From Gammaproteobacteria bacterium CG_4_10_14_0_2_um_filter_38_22 (GTDB lineage Bacteria; Pseudomonadota; Gammaproteobacteria; Coxiellales; Coxiellaceae), in contig PFPT01000004.1 of the NCBI GenBank assembly GCA_002793195.1, positions 36,673 through 100,672 on the forward strand: a stretch of DNA of 64,000 nt, in the 5' to 3' direction. The position numbers and the translations under genes were made by a program. Under the pieces are notes generated by a model, which saw only the letters and a program-made list of their open reading frames with translations, made no database searches and was not told the DNA's origin. Shown here piece by piece: positions 21,094 through 30,649 of this stretch; positions within the stretch are counted from its first letter, which is position 1, and each line of letters opens with the position of its first letter.

Positions 21094-22464
21094 ATGGAAA
21101 TTAGTGTATTTGATTTATTTTCAATTGGTATTGGACCATCTAGTTCACACACTGTTGGACCCATGCGCGCTGCCAATGCATTTTTACAGTTACACTCAGA
21201 AGCTGAATTTGAAAAAATACACACGCTCACTGTACGCTTGCATGGATCGCTTGCATTTACCGGCATTGGACATGGCACTGATAAAGCCATTTTAATGGGA
21301 CTAGAAGGCGAACTACCTGAATCGATTGATCCTTTCATAACAGATGAGCGCGTTGAAAAAATAATCGCTGATAAAAAAATAAAGTTACTCAACAAACACC
21401 TCATCACTTTTGATCACGATAACAATCTTATTTTTGATTATGAAAATGTCTTGCCGCACCATCCCAACGGCATGACTTTTATTTCCCATGATCAAAACAA
21501 AAAAATTATTCGCTCTGAAATTTATTATTCTGTTGGTGGCGGATTTATTGTATCTGATACCCAATTAAAAAATCCGGCGACTCTACCACAGCATACCTTA
21601 CCCTTTAAATTTGATTCTGCTACAGAATTATTATCACATTGTAAAAAATTAAACTGCTCTATTGCAGAATTGATGATGAAAAATGAATTAACCTGGCTGG
21701 ATGAAAAAACCATTCGTGAGAAATTAATTCACATTGCGGATATCATGACAGAATGCATTCAAAATGGCTGCACAACGACAACCACTATTTTACCCGGCGG
21801 TTTAAAAGTGCGACGTCGTGCACCTCACTTATTTGAAAAATTAAAAAACGCAGGTGATCCTAAGCTCAAAGGCACTTTATTGATGGAATGGCTCGATTTA
21901 TATGCGATTGCGGTCAATGAAGAAAATGCAGCAGGACATCGCGTTGTAACAGCACCTACCAATGGTGCTGCAGGCATTATTCCATCAGTACTGGAATACA
22001 TGAAACATTTTTATTTTGATACAGATGAAAAAAAATGTGAGTTTTTATTAACGGCAGGTGCCATTGGCATTTTATACAAAAAAAATGCATCCATTTCTGG
22101 CGCAGAAATGGGATGCCAAGGTGAAGTAGGTGTCGCTTGCTCTATGGCAGCAGGCGCACTAACCGCAGTGCTGGACGGCACGATCAACCAAGTAGAGAAC
22201 GCAGCAGAAATAGGAATGGAACATAATTTAGGATTAACCTGTGATCCTGTAAAAGGGTTGGTTCAAATTCCCTGTATCGAACGTAATGCAATGGGTGCTG
22301 TAAAAGCGGTTAATGCAACACAATTGGCACTTGCCGGCGATGGCGAGCATAAAGTATCACTTGATATGGTGATTAATACCATGCGTGAAATCGGTAACAA
22401 CATGAGCACAAAATACAAAGAAACATCGCAAGGTGGCTTAGCCGTCAATGTCATTGAATGTTAA
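21094..22464 (+). CDS. sdaA: L-serine ammonia-lyase (iron-sulfur L-serine dehydratase)
   Basis: 456 residues converting L-serine to pyruvate and ammonia. The beta-like part starts [20 protein letters not shown] with the [10 protein letters not shown] serine-binding motif. The alpha-like part has [15 protein letters not shown], and the [4Fe-4S] cysteines occur in [13 protein letters not shown] and [17 protein letters not shown]. Fused single-chain form as in E. coli SdaA (454 residues). The start at 21094 matches family N-termini. Serine is a main carbon source for many Legionellales. Confidence 0.96.
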   Translation: MEISVFDLFSIGIGPSSSHTVGPMRAANAFLQLHSEAEFEKIHTLTVRLHGSLAFTGIGHGTDKAILMGLEGELPESIDPFITDERVEKIIADKKIKLLNKHLITFDHDNNLIFDYENVLPHHPNGMTFISHDQNKKIIRSEIYYSVGGGFIVSDTQLKNPATLPQHTLPFKFDSATELLSHCKKLNCSIAELMMKNELTWLDEKTIREKLIHIADIMTECIQNGCTTTTTILPGGLKVRRRAPHLFEKLKNAGDPKLKGTLLMEWLDLYAIAVNEENAAGHRVVTAPTNGAAGIIPSVLEYMKHFYFDTDEKKCEFLLTAGAIGILYKKNASISGAEMGCQGEVGVACSMAAGALTAVLDGTINQVENAAEIGMEHNLGLTCDPVKGLVQIPCIERNAMGAVKAVNATQLALAGDGEHKVSLDMVINTMREIGNNMSTKYKETSQGGLAVNVIEC

Positions 22465-22484
22465 AAAAATAGTGCAATGGGTTT

Positions 22485-23255
22485 TTATGATTCCGAACGA
22501 AGGTCAGGGCTGACAGCAACAAAAATGGGCTCCTTCCTTGAAACTGTTTGCCTCGGCTGAGGTTGTTGCATACCACATATAAATTCAATTCTTCTTTTTC
22601 CTTCTTCAAAATTGTTTAATAACGTCTTATGAAAATTAGACCTGAAAACATAAGCACATGCTAAGCTACCAAGCATCAGTGCTAACAACGAACCTCCTAC
22701 AATCTGACCAACTTTATCTTTTGAAGCAACGGATCCCAATAATATCCCGCCACCAACACAATATAATATAAGAGCTAAGACATAGAAAAAACCAACACAA
22801 CCAGTTGTTCTCTTTTTCTTATAAAAAAAATACACTTCTAATTTTCTTAATAATAGATCCTGAATTACACCATCAGGGCCTTTAATCGGTCTCACCTTCA
22901 GTTCTAATCCAACTCTTTCTTGACTAAGGCTATCTAATGCACGCTTCACTTTTTTCGAAACGCAGGTTAATAGCAAAAAAAGATGCACTTGTCGAAGTTG
23001 GTATCCATTCATTTCTCTCCCTCTCAGTATATCCTCTTGATACGCTTGAACAGAATTATCGGAGATGACAACATGAGCAACATATTTTAAAATAATAGCA
23101 ATGAGATCTTCTATCTCCCAAGGTGATCTTGGTGGCGCCACACAAGGAATAATTGGTGGCATAGACACAACAGCAGCACCATATTCTCTGCACTGTTCCT
23201 GATTAGGCAGTGGTCTTTTACTTGATTCATTTTCACGACTCATAATATAGCTCAT
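22485..23255 (-). CDS. Hypothetical membrane protein with two transmembrane segments
   Basis: 256 residues (252 if the ATG at 23243 is used). A soluble N-terminal half contains a proline-rich patch (MPPIIPCVAPPRSPWEIEDL); a hydrophobic hairpin follows at about residues 160-215 (GFFYVLALILYCVGGGILLG and a Gly/Ala/Leu-rich second segment). The C-terminus is polar. I recognise no family. The host carries Dot/Icm genes, and two-TM proteins of this sort are frequent among their effectors, but nothing specific shows that here. The gene is isolated between sdaA (convergent) and pssA. Confidence 0.6.
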   Translation of the reverse strand: MSYIMSRENESSKRPLPNQEQCREYGAAVVSMPPIIPCVAPPRSPWEIEDLIAIILKYVAHVVISDNSVQAYQEDILRGREMNGYQLRQVHLFLLLTCVSKKVKRALDSLSQERVGLELKVRPIKGPDGVIQDLLLRKLEVYFFYKKKRTTGCVGFFYVLALILYCVGGGILLGSVASKDKVGQIVGGSLLALMLGSLACAYVFRSNFHKTLLNNFEEGKRRIEFICGMQQPQPRQTVSRKEPIFVAVSPDLRSES

Positions 23256-23333
23256 TCCACTTTACTATTTATTACTTATTTAAATACTAATCTTAAGCAA
23301 CACAGATGGTTTTTAAAAAAACCAATTTTTTAT

Positions 23334-24080
23334 TCATGCTATTTTCTTTTTTCGCTTAAATAATTTTCTAAACACCAGCATTGCTGGTCCTGATAACACA
23401 TACAAACCAAATACCGCTAAAAACACATCTTGTGGATCAAGTGCCACAAATGCAAGCACCAATACAATAATTACCACAGCTAAAAAAGGAATTTTGTCGC
23501 GCGCATCGAAATCTTTAAAACTACGAAAAGGAATGGTGCTCACTTTCAACAACGCGACTATCAGCGTAATACCTAAAATAATACTTTTGATACTATCGCC
23601 AGTAATATCATACTTCGTACAAAACCATAAAATACTGGCAATAAACCCAGCAGCCATCGTTGTTGTTAATCCACGCGAGTAACGCTTGTCTTCATGGTCA
23701 TCCATACTTAAAAAACGCGCCAATCGCAGCGCTGTGCAAACCGTATAAATAAAAGCAACCAACCAACCTACTTTACCTACTCCTGCCAAAGACCATTCAT
23801 ATAAAACCAAAGCAGGCGTCACACCAAAGCAAATCATGTCAGACATATTGTCCATTTGCGCGCCAAATTCACTTTGAGTCTGCGTTAAACGAGCAACACG
23901 TCCATCTAGCCCATCTAATAGCATTGCAATAAAAATGGCGATTGCGGCTGTTTGAAAATCACCATACGTCGAAGATACAATCGCATAAAACCCGGCAAAC
24001 ATAGCGCCAACAGTAAATAAATTGGGTAACAAATAGATACCCCGGGAACGAATGCTTAAATTGGGCTTTTCATCTCTCAT
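23334..24080 (-). CDS. pssA: CDP-diacylglycerol-serine O-phosphatidyltransferase
   Basis: 249 residues, membrane-bound, makes phosphatidylserine from CDP-diacylglycerol and serine. The CDP-alcohol phosphatidyltransferase signature is complete as DGLDGRVARL...FGAQMDNMSD (DG-AR-G-D-D pattern). About seven hydrophobic segments follow the YLLPNLFTVGAMFAGFYAIV opening. The start MRDEKPNL is chosen by AAGGTG 6 nt upstream. Divergent from the DUF3579 gene; with clsB nearby, this region holds two phospholipid genes. A short AT-only hairpin (GGTTTTTTTAAAAACC) lies just after the stop. Confidence 0.93.
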   Translation of the reverse strand: MRDEKPNLSIRSRGIYLLPNLFTVGAMFAGFYAIVSSTYGDFQTAAIAIFIAMLLDGLDGRVARLTQTQSEFGAQMDNMSDMICFGVTPALVLYEWSLAGVGKVGWLVAFIYTVCTALRLARFLSMDDHEDKRYSRGLTTTMAAGFIASILWFCTKYDITGDSIKSIILGITLIVALLKVSTIPFRSFKDFDARDKIPFLAVVIIVLVLAFVALDPQDVFLAVFGLYVLSGPAMLVFRKLFKRKKKIA

Positions 24081-24177
24081 TCTAACACCTTCATTTTTAT
24101 GTATAATGGCGGCCATTATCCAAACCGTCACCAGAGCAAGTGCGCACTTACTCTTTTAGGGCTACAATAATAACACT

Positions 24178-24477
24178 ATGAATGACGAAACAAAAAAAAT
24201 CATCATCGAAGGTGTCACTGACACAGGTGAAACTTTTCGCCCCAGCGATTGGGCAGAACGCATGAGCGGACAACTATCCACTTTTAACAAGCGCCGTATT
24301 CACTATTCTCCATTACTGCAACCCTCCATAAAAGATGGTCGTCGCTGTGTATTGCTAGATCCCAAATTAAAAGACTCGAATCCCGAGCTATATCAGTCTA
24401 TCTTAGAATTTGCCCATATTAATCATTTAAAAATTTGCGGTGAAGAAGATGATAATTCATCTCAAGGATCAACATGA
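24178..24477 (+). CDS. DUF3579 family protein
   Basis: 99 residues, IIIEGVTDTGETFRPSDWAER being the diagnostic N-terminal segment of DUF3579, followed by RRIHYSPLLQPSIKDGRRCV and a Pro/Asp-containing centre. The family is found in beta- and gammaproteobacteria and has no established function. The TGA stop overlaps the ATG of the phospholipase-D-family gene (ATGA), implying coupled translation. Soluble, no signal peptide. Confidence 0.85.
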   Translation: MNDETKKIIIEGVTDTGETFRPSDWAERMSGQLSTFNKRRIHYSPLLQPSIKDGRRCVLLDPKLKDSNPELYQSILEFAHINHLKICGEEDDNSSQGST

Positions 24478-25652
24478 GCGCCGCAACATTTGTTAATGCG
24501 CTTCCACAAACACATGCCTCACAATCAGAAGAGCAAGTACTCGGTACCGGCAGCAGCTATTTTAATGCTTTGCTACATGACATTCAGCAAGCAAAAAATA
24601 CAATCGACCTTGAAACATTTATCTTTAGTCGCGATGTAATTGGAAAACGTGTTGCCAATGCGCTGTGTGATGCTGCACAAAGGGGTATTGCTGTGCGTGT
24701 ATTAGTCGACGCATGGGGCAGTCCATTTTGGAGCGCTACCTTTGCAAGGCGCTTAGAAAAATCAGGCGTAAAAACAAAAATATTTCACCCATTTCCATGG
24801 CAATTATGGAACTGGAGTCGCTCGGTTGGAAAAACACATATTCTATTTAAGGGCATTCATTTATTTTTTACCGCCAACTCCCGCAATCACCGGAAAATTT
24901 GCTTAATCGATAATAAAATTGCTTATGTCGGCAGTGTGAATATCACCGAATGTCATTTAAGTACCGAAGAAGGTGGAAAAAATTGGCGCGATACGGTTGT
25001 ACGTCTTTTTAATGTGAATTTAACCGAATTATATAAAGCATTTGAAATAGCCTGGACACATCGCACGATTAAAGAACGTTTGCGTGATACATTTAAACAC
25101 ATTCGAAAAGAACCACGCATGCGATTAAATTATACCCGTCATCGTCGACGCATTTTACATAAAAATTTATTACGCCGCATTCGATTATGTCAACGCCGAA
25201 TTTGGATTACCAACGCATACTTCGTACCAGATAATTTTTTGCTACGTCGACTAAAAGAAGCAGCAGAAAATGGTGTAGATGTTCGTATTTTGTTACCCCG
25301 CAAATCCAATGTCACCATTGTACAATGGGCTTCTTCTACTTTTTATCATCATTTACTAAAAGCAGGCATTAAAATTTATGAATATTTACCAGGAATGCTG
25401 CATGCAAAATCATTAATACTAGATGATTGGATGTTAATTGGCTCTAGCAATTTAAATCACCGTAGCTTGCTGCATGATTTAGAGGCAGACATTACTTTAT
25501 TTACAGAGCATGCAAAAAAAACACTCGAACAATTATTTTTAAAAGATTTAACACAATCGCAACAATTAGAATTAAACCATTGGCAGTCCGTACGTCGTCG
25601 TTATCAGCGTATTTTAGGACGTTTTTCACTGTATTTAAAATATTGGATATAA
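24474..25652 (+). CDS. clsB: Cardiolipin synthase, ClsB-like phospholipase D family
   Basis: 392 residues without the two N-terminal membrane helices of ClsA, so ClsB type. Two HKD motifs are present: NHRKICLIDNKIAYVGSVN (HxKx4D) and LHAKSLILDDWMLIGSSNLN (HxKx4D). It would join phosphatidylglycerol with another phospholipid to make cardiolipin at the inner membrane. A basic stretch (RRRILHKNLLRRIRLCQRR) lies between the motifs. Four-base overlap with the upstream DUF3579 gene; pssA is divergent next door. Confidence 0.9.
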   Translation: MSAATFVNALPQTHASQSEEQVLGTGSSYFNALLHDIQQAKNTIDLETFIFSRDVIGKRVANALCDAAQRGIAVRVLVDAWGSPFWSATFARRLEKSGVKTKIFHPFPWQLWNWSRSVGKTHILFKGIHLFFTANSRNHRKICLIDNKIAYVGSVNITECHLSTEEGGKNWRDTVVRLFNVNLTELYKAFEIAWTHRTIKERLRDTFKHIRKEPRMRLNYTRHRRRILHKNLLRRIRLCQRRIWITNAYFVPDNFLLRRLKEAAENGVDVRILLPRKSNVTIVQWASSTFYHHLLKAGIKIYEYLPGMLHAKSLILDDWMLIGSSNLNHRSLLHDLEADITLFTEHAKKTLEQLFLKDLTQSQQLELNHWQSVRRRYQRILGRFSLYLKYWI

Positions 25653-25718
25653 CCCATTCTGAAATGGACCAGAAAATACAAGCCCGGATTTCATTTTTCT
25701 ATACAACCGCTATTTTAT

Positions 25719-27134
25719 TCAATCCGCGATAGGATGTGACAACTGAATCGCTGGCGGCGCATGCATTAAATAATTTTTTTGATTAAAATCAAAAAAATAA
25801 GGCATGCCGTACCCCACACTTAATAAAAAAACATTCAACATGGCATAGACAGCGCAAATCCAAAATAACTTTTTTTGACTTGATACGCTTGTTTGCTGCA
25901 CCTGCATGACTGTTTTTGCAGCGATATGCAAACAAATTCCCCAAAAAATAAGCGCAACAAATCCAGCAAGATGCACAACCAATTGCACCCATACATTTGG
26001 CAACACAACCCATGATAAACAAGGCAATAATAGTGCAGCAGAAAAACACATAAAAAAACAAAGGGGCAACGTATAACATCGAGCAATTTTAAGAAACAAA
26101 ACAAAAGGGATTGTTAAAAATAAAAAATAATAAGTCCATGCCAATGGAGAGCACAACAATGCCATTAAAATTAAAAAACTCAGTGAAAATGCTTCTGAAA
26201 ATTCAGGTAGTCGCTGTAAAAATAATCGATCATAAATCATCCAACGTATCACAAGATAAACTGACACAATCACCAGTGAAACTTGAATGCCAATCAAACT
26301 AGACTTGAATTGAAAAAAGCTAACCACATTTGCAATCACACTCAAAAAAGAGCCATTCATGGGTAATGTCGCGCGATTTGCAAAAAGCGAGAAGTTATGT
26401 GCGATATGAAAAAATGCAAGGTAGTCAATCCATTTAAAATAAAGCAAGGGCAAGAAAAAAAACGCAGTGAAAGAAACCATAAAAGTTAACAACAATCGCC
26501 ACTGTTTACGCAACAAGAAAAATAGCGCAAAAATAAGAAAAAATAATTTCAATGAAGCAACCAATCCTAAAAAAATTGACATCAAAAAAAAGTGGCGGCG
26601 CCATAAAAATAAAAAAGAGAGGCCTAAAAAAGGCAACAAAAAAAATGAAACTTGACCTAATTTCAACGTATACAAAGCGGGCCAAGTTAACATCAACATT
26701 AATAATAAAGGTAAAAAATATAAATTTGAATGGGATTGTGAGAATAATCGAGACAAAATAAACAAGGACAAGCCAGCGCACCATAAAGAAGCCAGCACAA
26801 AAATCATCACATTCGTAGTTAATGTATTACTGATATTCACCAGCATTTTTAAAAACAGCGTCATCGTTGGTGAATTCATATTCACTGCTGACATTTCTGG
26901 TGTGGTGTGTAATTGCGTTTTTCCGTTTTTTTGCTTTTTTATGGAAAGTACGCGCACATAATGTGCCACACGATAAGGATTATCTGCATGGTGTAACGCA
27001 CCATAAAATGTTTTATAGTCATTATCAAAATTTTGCGTACTGGCAGCCAATTGACTCCAAGCGAACACACAAAGAAAAGAAAGCAATAACAAACAAACTA
27101 CATTTAAAAAAATTAATTTATTTTTTTTGATCAT
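25719..27134 (-). CDS. GT-C fold membrane glycosyltransferase-like protein (GT87/DUF2029 type), copy 2
   Basis: 471 residues with about ten hydrophobic segments. It opens MIKKNKLIFLNVVCLLLLSF; after the first helix comes a periplasmic loop with FDNDYKTFYGALHHADNPY, whose acidic residues match the catalytic position of GT-C enzymes, then NMNSPTMTLFLKMLVNI, a motif shared with its neighbour. Last gene of the UbiA-DprE1-DprE2 operon and a clear paralogue of the preceding gene, overlapping it by 17 bp. Context suggests use of a polyprenyl-phosphate sugar donor in the periplasm. Very AT-rich. Confidence 0.75.
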   Translation of the reverse strand: MIKKNKLIFLNVVCLLLLSFLCVFAWSQLAASTQNFDNDYKTFYGALHHADNPYRVAHYVRVLSIKKQKNGKTQLHTTPEMSAVNMNSPTMTLFLKMLVNISNTLTTNVMIFVLASLWCAGLSLFILSRLFSQSHSNLYFLPLLLMLMLTWPALYTLKLGQVSFFLLPFLGLSFLFLWRRHFFLMSIFLGLVASLKLFFLIFALFFLLRKQWRLLLTFMVSFTAFFFLPLLYFKWIDYLAFFHIAHNFSLFANRATLPMNGSFLSVIANVVSFFQFKSSLIGIQVSLVIVSVYLVIRWMIYDRLFLQRLPEFSEAFSLSFLILMALLCSPLAWTYYFLFLTIPFVLFLKIARCYTLPLCFFMCFSAALLLPCLSWVVLPNVWVQLVVHLAGFVALIFWGICLHIAAKTVMQVQQTSVSSQKKLFWICAVYAMLNVFLLSVGYGMPYFFDFNQKNYLMHAPPAIQLSHPIAD

Positions 27135-28539
27135 GATTTAAAATCCAAATAACACGTTTATTTTGCAGTTGCTGACATATTTTTTCAGTGCGAAAAAAGC
27201 AAGTATCTTTGAAATTAATCATCAGAAAAATCAAGCTCATCACAGCATAAAAAACACACAGCTGAATGAACAAAAATGATTGTCTTTTTAATGAGGTCGT
27301 TTTTTTTCCATTTAAAATAGCTTTTTTTGCTAAATTTAAACAAATCAAAAAACTAACCAAACATAAAAATGCGGAGAACTGATGTATCATCAAGAATACT
27401 TGATTTTTCAAACCTGATACAGTAGCTAACCATGAAAATATAAACGTAAAAAATAAAAATAGATGTAACCATGGCGATACCGAATAACGTTTCATAATAT
27501 TAAAAATAACAATAACTGGGATCGTTAAAAAAATAAAATAATACATCCAACTCAATGGCGAGCAGAACAAAGCGATAATGATAACAAAACTAAAAAGCAA
27601 CTCATCTGAAAACGCGGGCAAATGTCTGACTACGCGATAATCATCTACTGCCCAACGAATCAAAGTGTATAAGCATAAAAAAAATGCTGAAAAATATATT
27701 GCTGCTGCTGTTGCATAAGGAGAGAAAAAATAGACCAGATTAGAGACGAACCCCAAGAATGATCCATTGCCTGCCAAAATTGACCTCATTAAAATAGGCT
27801 TTTGATCCTGCATAATATTAAAAAATAGCTGGTAGGAATGGATAGAAAAAAACGACAAGGGAATACAAAAAAACAAAGCAAATGATAATAAAAAAAGAAA
27901 ACCCAACTTCCATTGTCGACGCAACAAAAACGAAAAAAGAAAAAGCAAAAAAAATAGTTTTAGGCTAGCCAACAGCCCCAACACAATAGAAAATAAAGTA
28001 TATTTTTTAATGTGCATCAAATAAAAAGCACAACATAATACAGGAAAAATAAAGTAAGTAATTTGCCCTATTTTTAAATTATAAAAACTAGGCCAGCTAA
28101 ACCAAATTAATAAAAAAAATGGCAAGCCATACAAGATATATTTTTTACTGGGCCATAAAATAGGCATCAAAAAAAAGCAGCCTAATAATGCACCCAACAT
28201 AGTGGCAGACGTCCAAATGAGCGTTGTGATATCTTCATGCTCACTCAGATTCATCCATCCTTTTAAAATCAAATTCATTGATGGGGTATTCAAATTAACA
28301 AATTGACCCTGAGAGGCTGGGTCTCTATTTAGTCGCCAAACATCATCAGTTTGTCTCTCCATTTTAAAATAGGAATAAGTCTTGTAAACATCATTTTTTT
28401 TTAACGAAACGTAAAAAGATGAAAAATCACTCGGGGTTTTCGATAAAACACCTAAGTTATATTGATACAAAAGAAAAAAAGAAAAACCAAGAAAAAAGAA
28501 ACAAACTATATTTAGAAAAATCAGATTTATTTTTTTCAT
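27118..28539 (-). CDS. GT-C fold membrane glycosyltransferase-like protein (GT87/DUF2029 type), copy 1
   Basis: 473 residues, same topology and start (MKKINLIFLNIVCFFFLGFS) as the downstream copy. The first large loop has PSDFSSFYVSLKKNDVYKTY, equivalent to the acidic loop of the paralogue, then NLNTPSMNLILKGWMNL. Ten or more hydrophobic segments follow, including KIGQITYFIFPVLCC and ASLKLFFLLFLFSFLLRRQW, shared with the paralogue. Probably transfers a pentose or hexose from a lipid carrier to a periplasmic acceptor; acceptor unknown. 30 bp after the DprE2-like gene. Confidence 0.75.
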   Translation of the reverse strand: MKKINLIFLNIVCFFFLGFSFFLLYQYNLGVLSKTPSDFSSFYVSLKKNDVYKTYSYFKMERQTDDVWRLNRDPASQGQFVNLNTPSMNLILKGWMNLSEHEDITTLIWTSATMLGALLGCFFLMPILWPSKKYILYGLPFFLLIWFSWPSFYNLKIGQITYFIFPVLCCAFYLMHIKKYTLFSIVLGLLASLKLFFLLFLFSFLLRRQWKLGFLFLLSFALFFCIPLSFFSIHSYQLFFNIMQDQKPILMRSILAGNGSFLGFVSNLVYFFSPYATAAAIYFSAFFLCLYTLIRWAVDDYRVVRHLPAFSDELLFSFVIIIALFCSPLSWMYYFIFLTIPVIVIFNIMKRYSVSPWLHLFLFFTFIFSWLATVSGLKNQVFLMIHQFSAFLCLVSFLICLNLAKKAILNGKKTTSLKRQSFLFIQLCVFYAVMSLIFLMINFKDTCFFRTEKICQQLQNKRVIWILNHDQKK

Positions 28540-28569
28540 AAATTATTTTTTTAATTGGCGTTCATTTTA

Positions 28570-29313
28570 TCAAACATTGATTCTCGACATAACAAATCTG
28601 GGAATCATTTTAAAAATAAGCATGATCCAGCGCCAAAACCAAGGAAAGTAGCGCATCGCTACTTTGTTTTCTGCAGCATGCCAACAAGCACGCGCACAAT
28701 CCATTGGCTTAGCCACCAAAAAAACACCGGGTTTACCGTATATCATTGGCGTATCAATGTAGCCCATCTTCATCAAGGTAACGGATACGTGATCATTGCG
28801 CAATGTTGCGCGTAATCCATCACAAAAAGGAACCAGTGCTGCTTTTGCAGATCCGTAGTCAAAATTAGATGCCCTGCCACGATCGCCAGCAACTGAGCCT
28901 AAAAAAAGGATATGGCCTTGTTTTTGTTTTTTAAAAAAAGGTAGAAAGGCGCCCGTGATAGAAACCGCACCTGTAAAATTAGTATCAATTGTTGTGAGCA
29001 TTTCTGCTCGTGAATGAGTGGATGCGGATCCTGATATCATGGCACCAAACGCAACCAACAAAGAAATAGGATGCGTTGCACACTGCAAACAACTTACTGC
29101 AATAGCCTCATGCTCATCTGTTTTAAGTGCATCAAAAGCAAAAAAACTGACATCAGCACGATATCGGACCTGCAAATCATTTTGAATTGCGGTTAATTTT
29201 TCAAGATCTCGCCCTAATAAAATTAATTGATCTCCTTTTTTTGCGGCAATATGCGCAAAACAAGTAGCGATGGCGCTTGTCGCGCCTGCAATAATCCAGC
29301 ATTTTTGAGTCAT
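28570..29313 (-). CDS. DprE2-like short-chain dehydrogenase (polyprenylphosphoryl-2-keto-ribose reductase)
   Basis: 247-residue SDR. The nucleotide-binding motif is the DprE2-type IIAGATSAIATCFA instead of TGxxxGxG. The catalytic residues are Ser in LGSVAGDRG and Tyr/Lys in YGSAKAAL. With DprE1 it epimerises the 2'-OH of polyprenyl-phosphoryl-ribose to give the arabinose derivative, using NADH. It directly follows the DprE1-like gene (13-bp gap). The C-terminal hydrophobic stretch (WFWRWIMLIFKMIPRFV) suggests membrane association, as expected for a lipid substrate. Confidence 0.85.
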   Translation of the reverse strand: MTQKCWIIAGATSAIATCFAHIAAKKGDQLILLGRDLEKLTAIQNDLQVRYRADVSFFAFDALKTDEHEAIAVSCLQCATHPISLLVAFGAMISGSASTHSRAEMLTTIDTNFTGAVSITGAFLPFFKKQKQGHILFLGSVAGDRGRASNFDYGSAKAALVPFCDGLRATLRNDHVSVTLMKMGYIDTPMIYGKPGVFLVAKPMDCARACWHAAENKVAMRYFPWFWRWIMLIFKMIPRFVMSRINV

Positions 29314-29326
29314 TCAGATACTCCAC

Positions 29327-30649
29327 TCAGCCATGAATTTGTAATCGTTTTGCCAATTCAGATTGCCACATTTTTTTTGCATCAATCTCACTTAATAACT
29401 GACGAAACTCAAGCCATCTAGGATACATTGCAGAAAAATGTGCTGCGCTTAAACAAGCATCTTTCGCAAGATAAACCTTACCTTGATAACGCAACGTAAG
29501 CTCAGATAGTTTTTTGAATAACGGCACCGTATTGACTGTATTTGGAAAATCCATTGCCAAGGTTAAGCCACGCAATGGAAAAGACAATAAACCACAACCC
29601 GCCGACCCTAATGTTTTTAATACTGTTAAATAAGGTTTTTCAGATTGATTCGCGACCAGCGATATTATTGCTTGAATGCCCTCTTGTGCAACTGATTCTG
29701 GAATCACACATTGAAATTGATAAAATCCTTTTTTACCATACAATGCATTCCAATTAGCAATTGCATCCAATGGATACAAATAATCAAACAAGGCTTGTAC
29801 GTTATTTTTTTCTACGTGTTGCGCTGCTTGCCTGTAATATAATTCATTGTAAATACACATGCTTGTCTTATTCAAAAAAAAGCGCGCGCACCGAGGCACT
29901 GAAAAAGCAGTTTTGCATGATAAAGACAAAGGTGTTCCATCTGGTTGCGCAATAGATAAAATACTGCGACCCAATTTTTTTGATGATAATAAATCAATCC
30001 ATGCAACATGATACATTGCCTCATTACGTATCTGATACAAGCGTGATATTAAGTCAGGCACACTCGAAAACATTTCTGTATGCACGCGCACCGCAAGAGG
30101 ATTTTTTTGTAACTGTAAACAAACACGCATAATCACACCGGTTAATCCCAAACCGCCAATCGTTGCAAAAAAAATAGGTGCATTTTCAGATGCCGAGCAA
30201 TGGATGATGTCACCGCTTGATAATAATAATTCCAACCACTTCACATGGTTACCAAAGCTCCCAACTGCATCATGATTTTTTCCATGCACATCATTTGCAA
30301 TAGCCCCACCCACAGTAACTTCTGCTGTGCCTGGGCTGGTTTGTAATGCATATCCGCGTGGTAAAAATGTCATTTGAATATCACGCAATGTCACACCAGA
30401 TTCGCAAATTAATTCTAATGTATTTTCATTAAAAGCAATCAATCGATTCAATTGTGTTGTGATCAAAACCATTTCTGAATTTAATGCAACATCACCATAA
30501 CTGCGTCCACACCCGTACGCCAGCAATGAAGCTGAGTGTTTTTGCACACTCTGTTGCAAAGCAAACAAAGTGTCTGGACGCAGTGCGTGTGTCTCCACGC
30601 GAATCACACGCCCCCAACCCATTAACCTACACGGAGATGAATTTTGCAT
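29327..30649 (-). CDS. DprE1-like FAD-dependent polyprenylphosphoryl-ribose 2'-oxidase
   Basis: 440 residues. The N-terminal FAD-binding domain (PCMH/VAO type) has YGCGRSYGDVALNS and GTAEVTVGGAIANDVHGKNH; the C-terminal substrate domain ends YLAKDACLSAAHFSAMYPR and SELAKRLQIHG, closely like mycobacterial DprE1, including the catalytic Lys (K418 of M. tuberculosis; about residue 396 here). The Cys387 equivalent is Ala (LTLAMDFP, about residue 365). The start MQNSSPCRLMGWGRV is chosen because its ATG overlaps the TAA of the UbiA gene by one base (TAATG). Confidence 0.87.
   Translation of the reverse strand: MQNSSPCRLMGWGRVIRVETHALRPDTLFALQQSVQKHSASLLAYGCGRSYGDVALNSEMVLITTQLNRLIAFNENTLELICESGVTLRDIQMTFLPRGYALQTSPGTAEVTVGGAIANDVHGKNHDAVGSFGNHVKWLELLLSSGDIIHCSASENAPIFFATIGGLGLTGVIMRVCLQLQKNPLAVRVHTEMFSSVPDLISRLYQIRNEAMYHVAWIDLLSSKKLGRSILSIAQPDGTPLSLSCKTAFSVPRCARFFLNKTSMCIYNELYYRQAAQHVEKNNVQALFDYLYPLDAIANWNALYGKKGFYQFQCVIPESVAQEGIQAIISLVANQSEKPYLTVLKTLGSAGCGLLSFPLRGLTLAMDFPNTVNTVPLFKKLSELTLRYQGKVYLAKDACLSAAHFSAMYPRWLEFRQLLSEIDAKKMWQSELAKRLQIHG

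Noticed and set aside
23256..23333. PmrA box upstream of the two-TM hypothetical gene
   Set aside because: CTTAAG and a later TTTAA are present but 13 bp apart instead of 11 and the second lacks the C.
26467..26784. Lys-rich open frames within the GT-C genes
   Set aside because: They are shadows in poly-A/T-rich codons of the minus-strand membrane protein genes.
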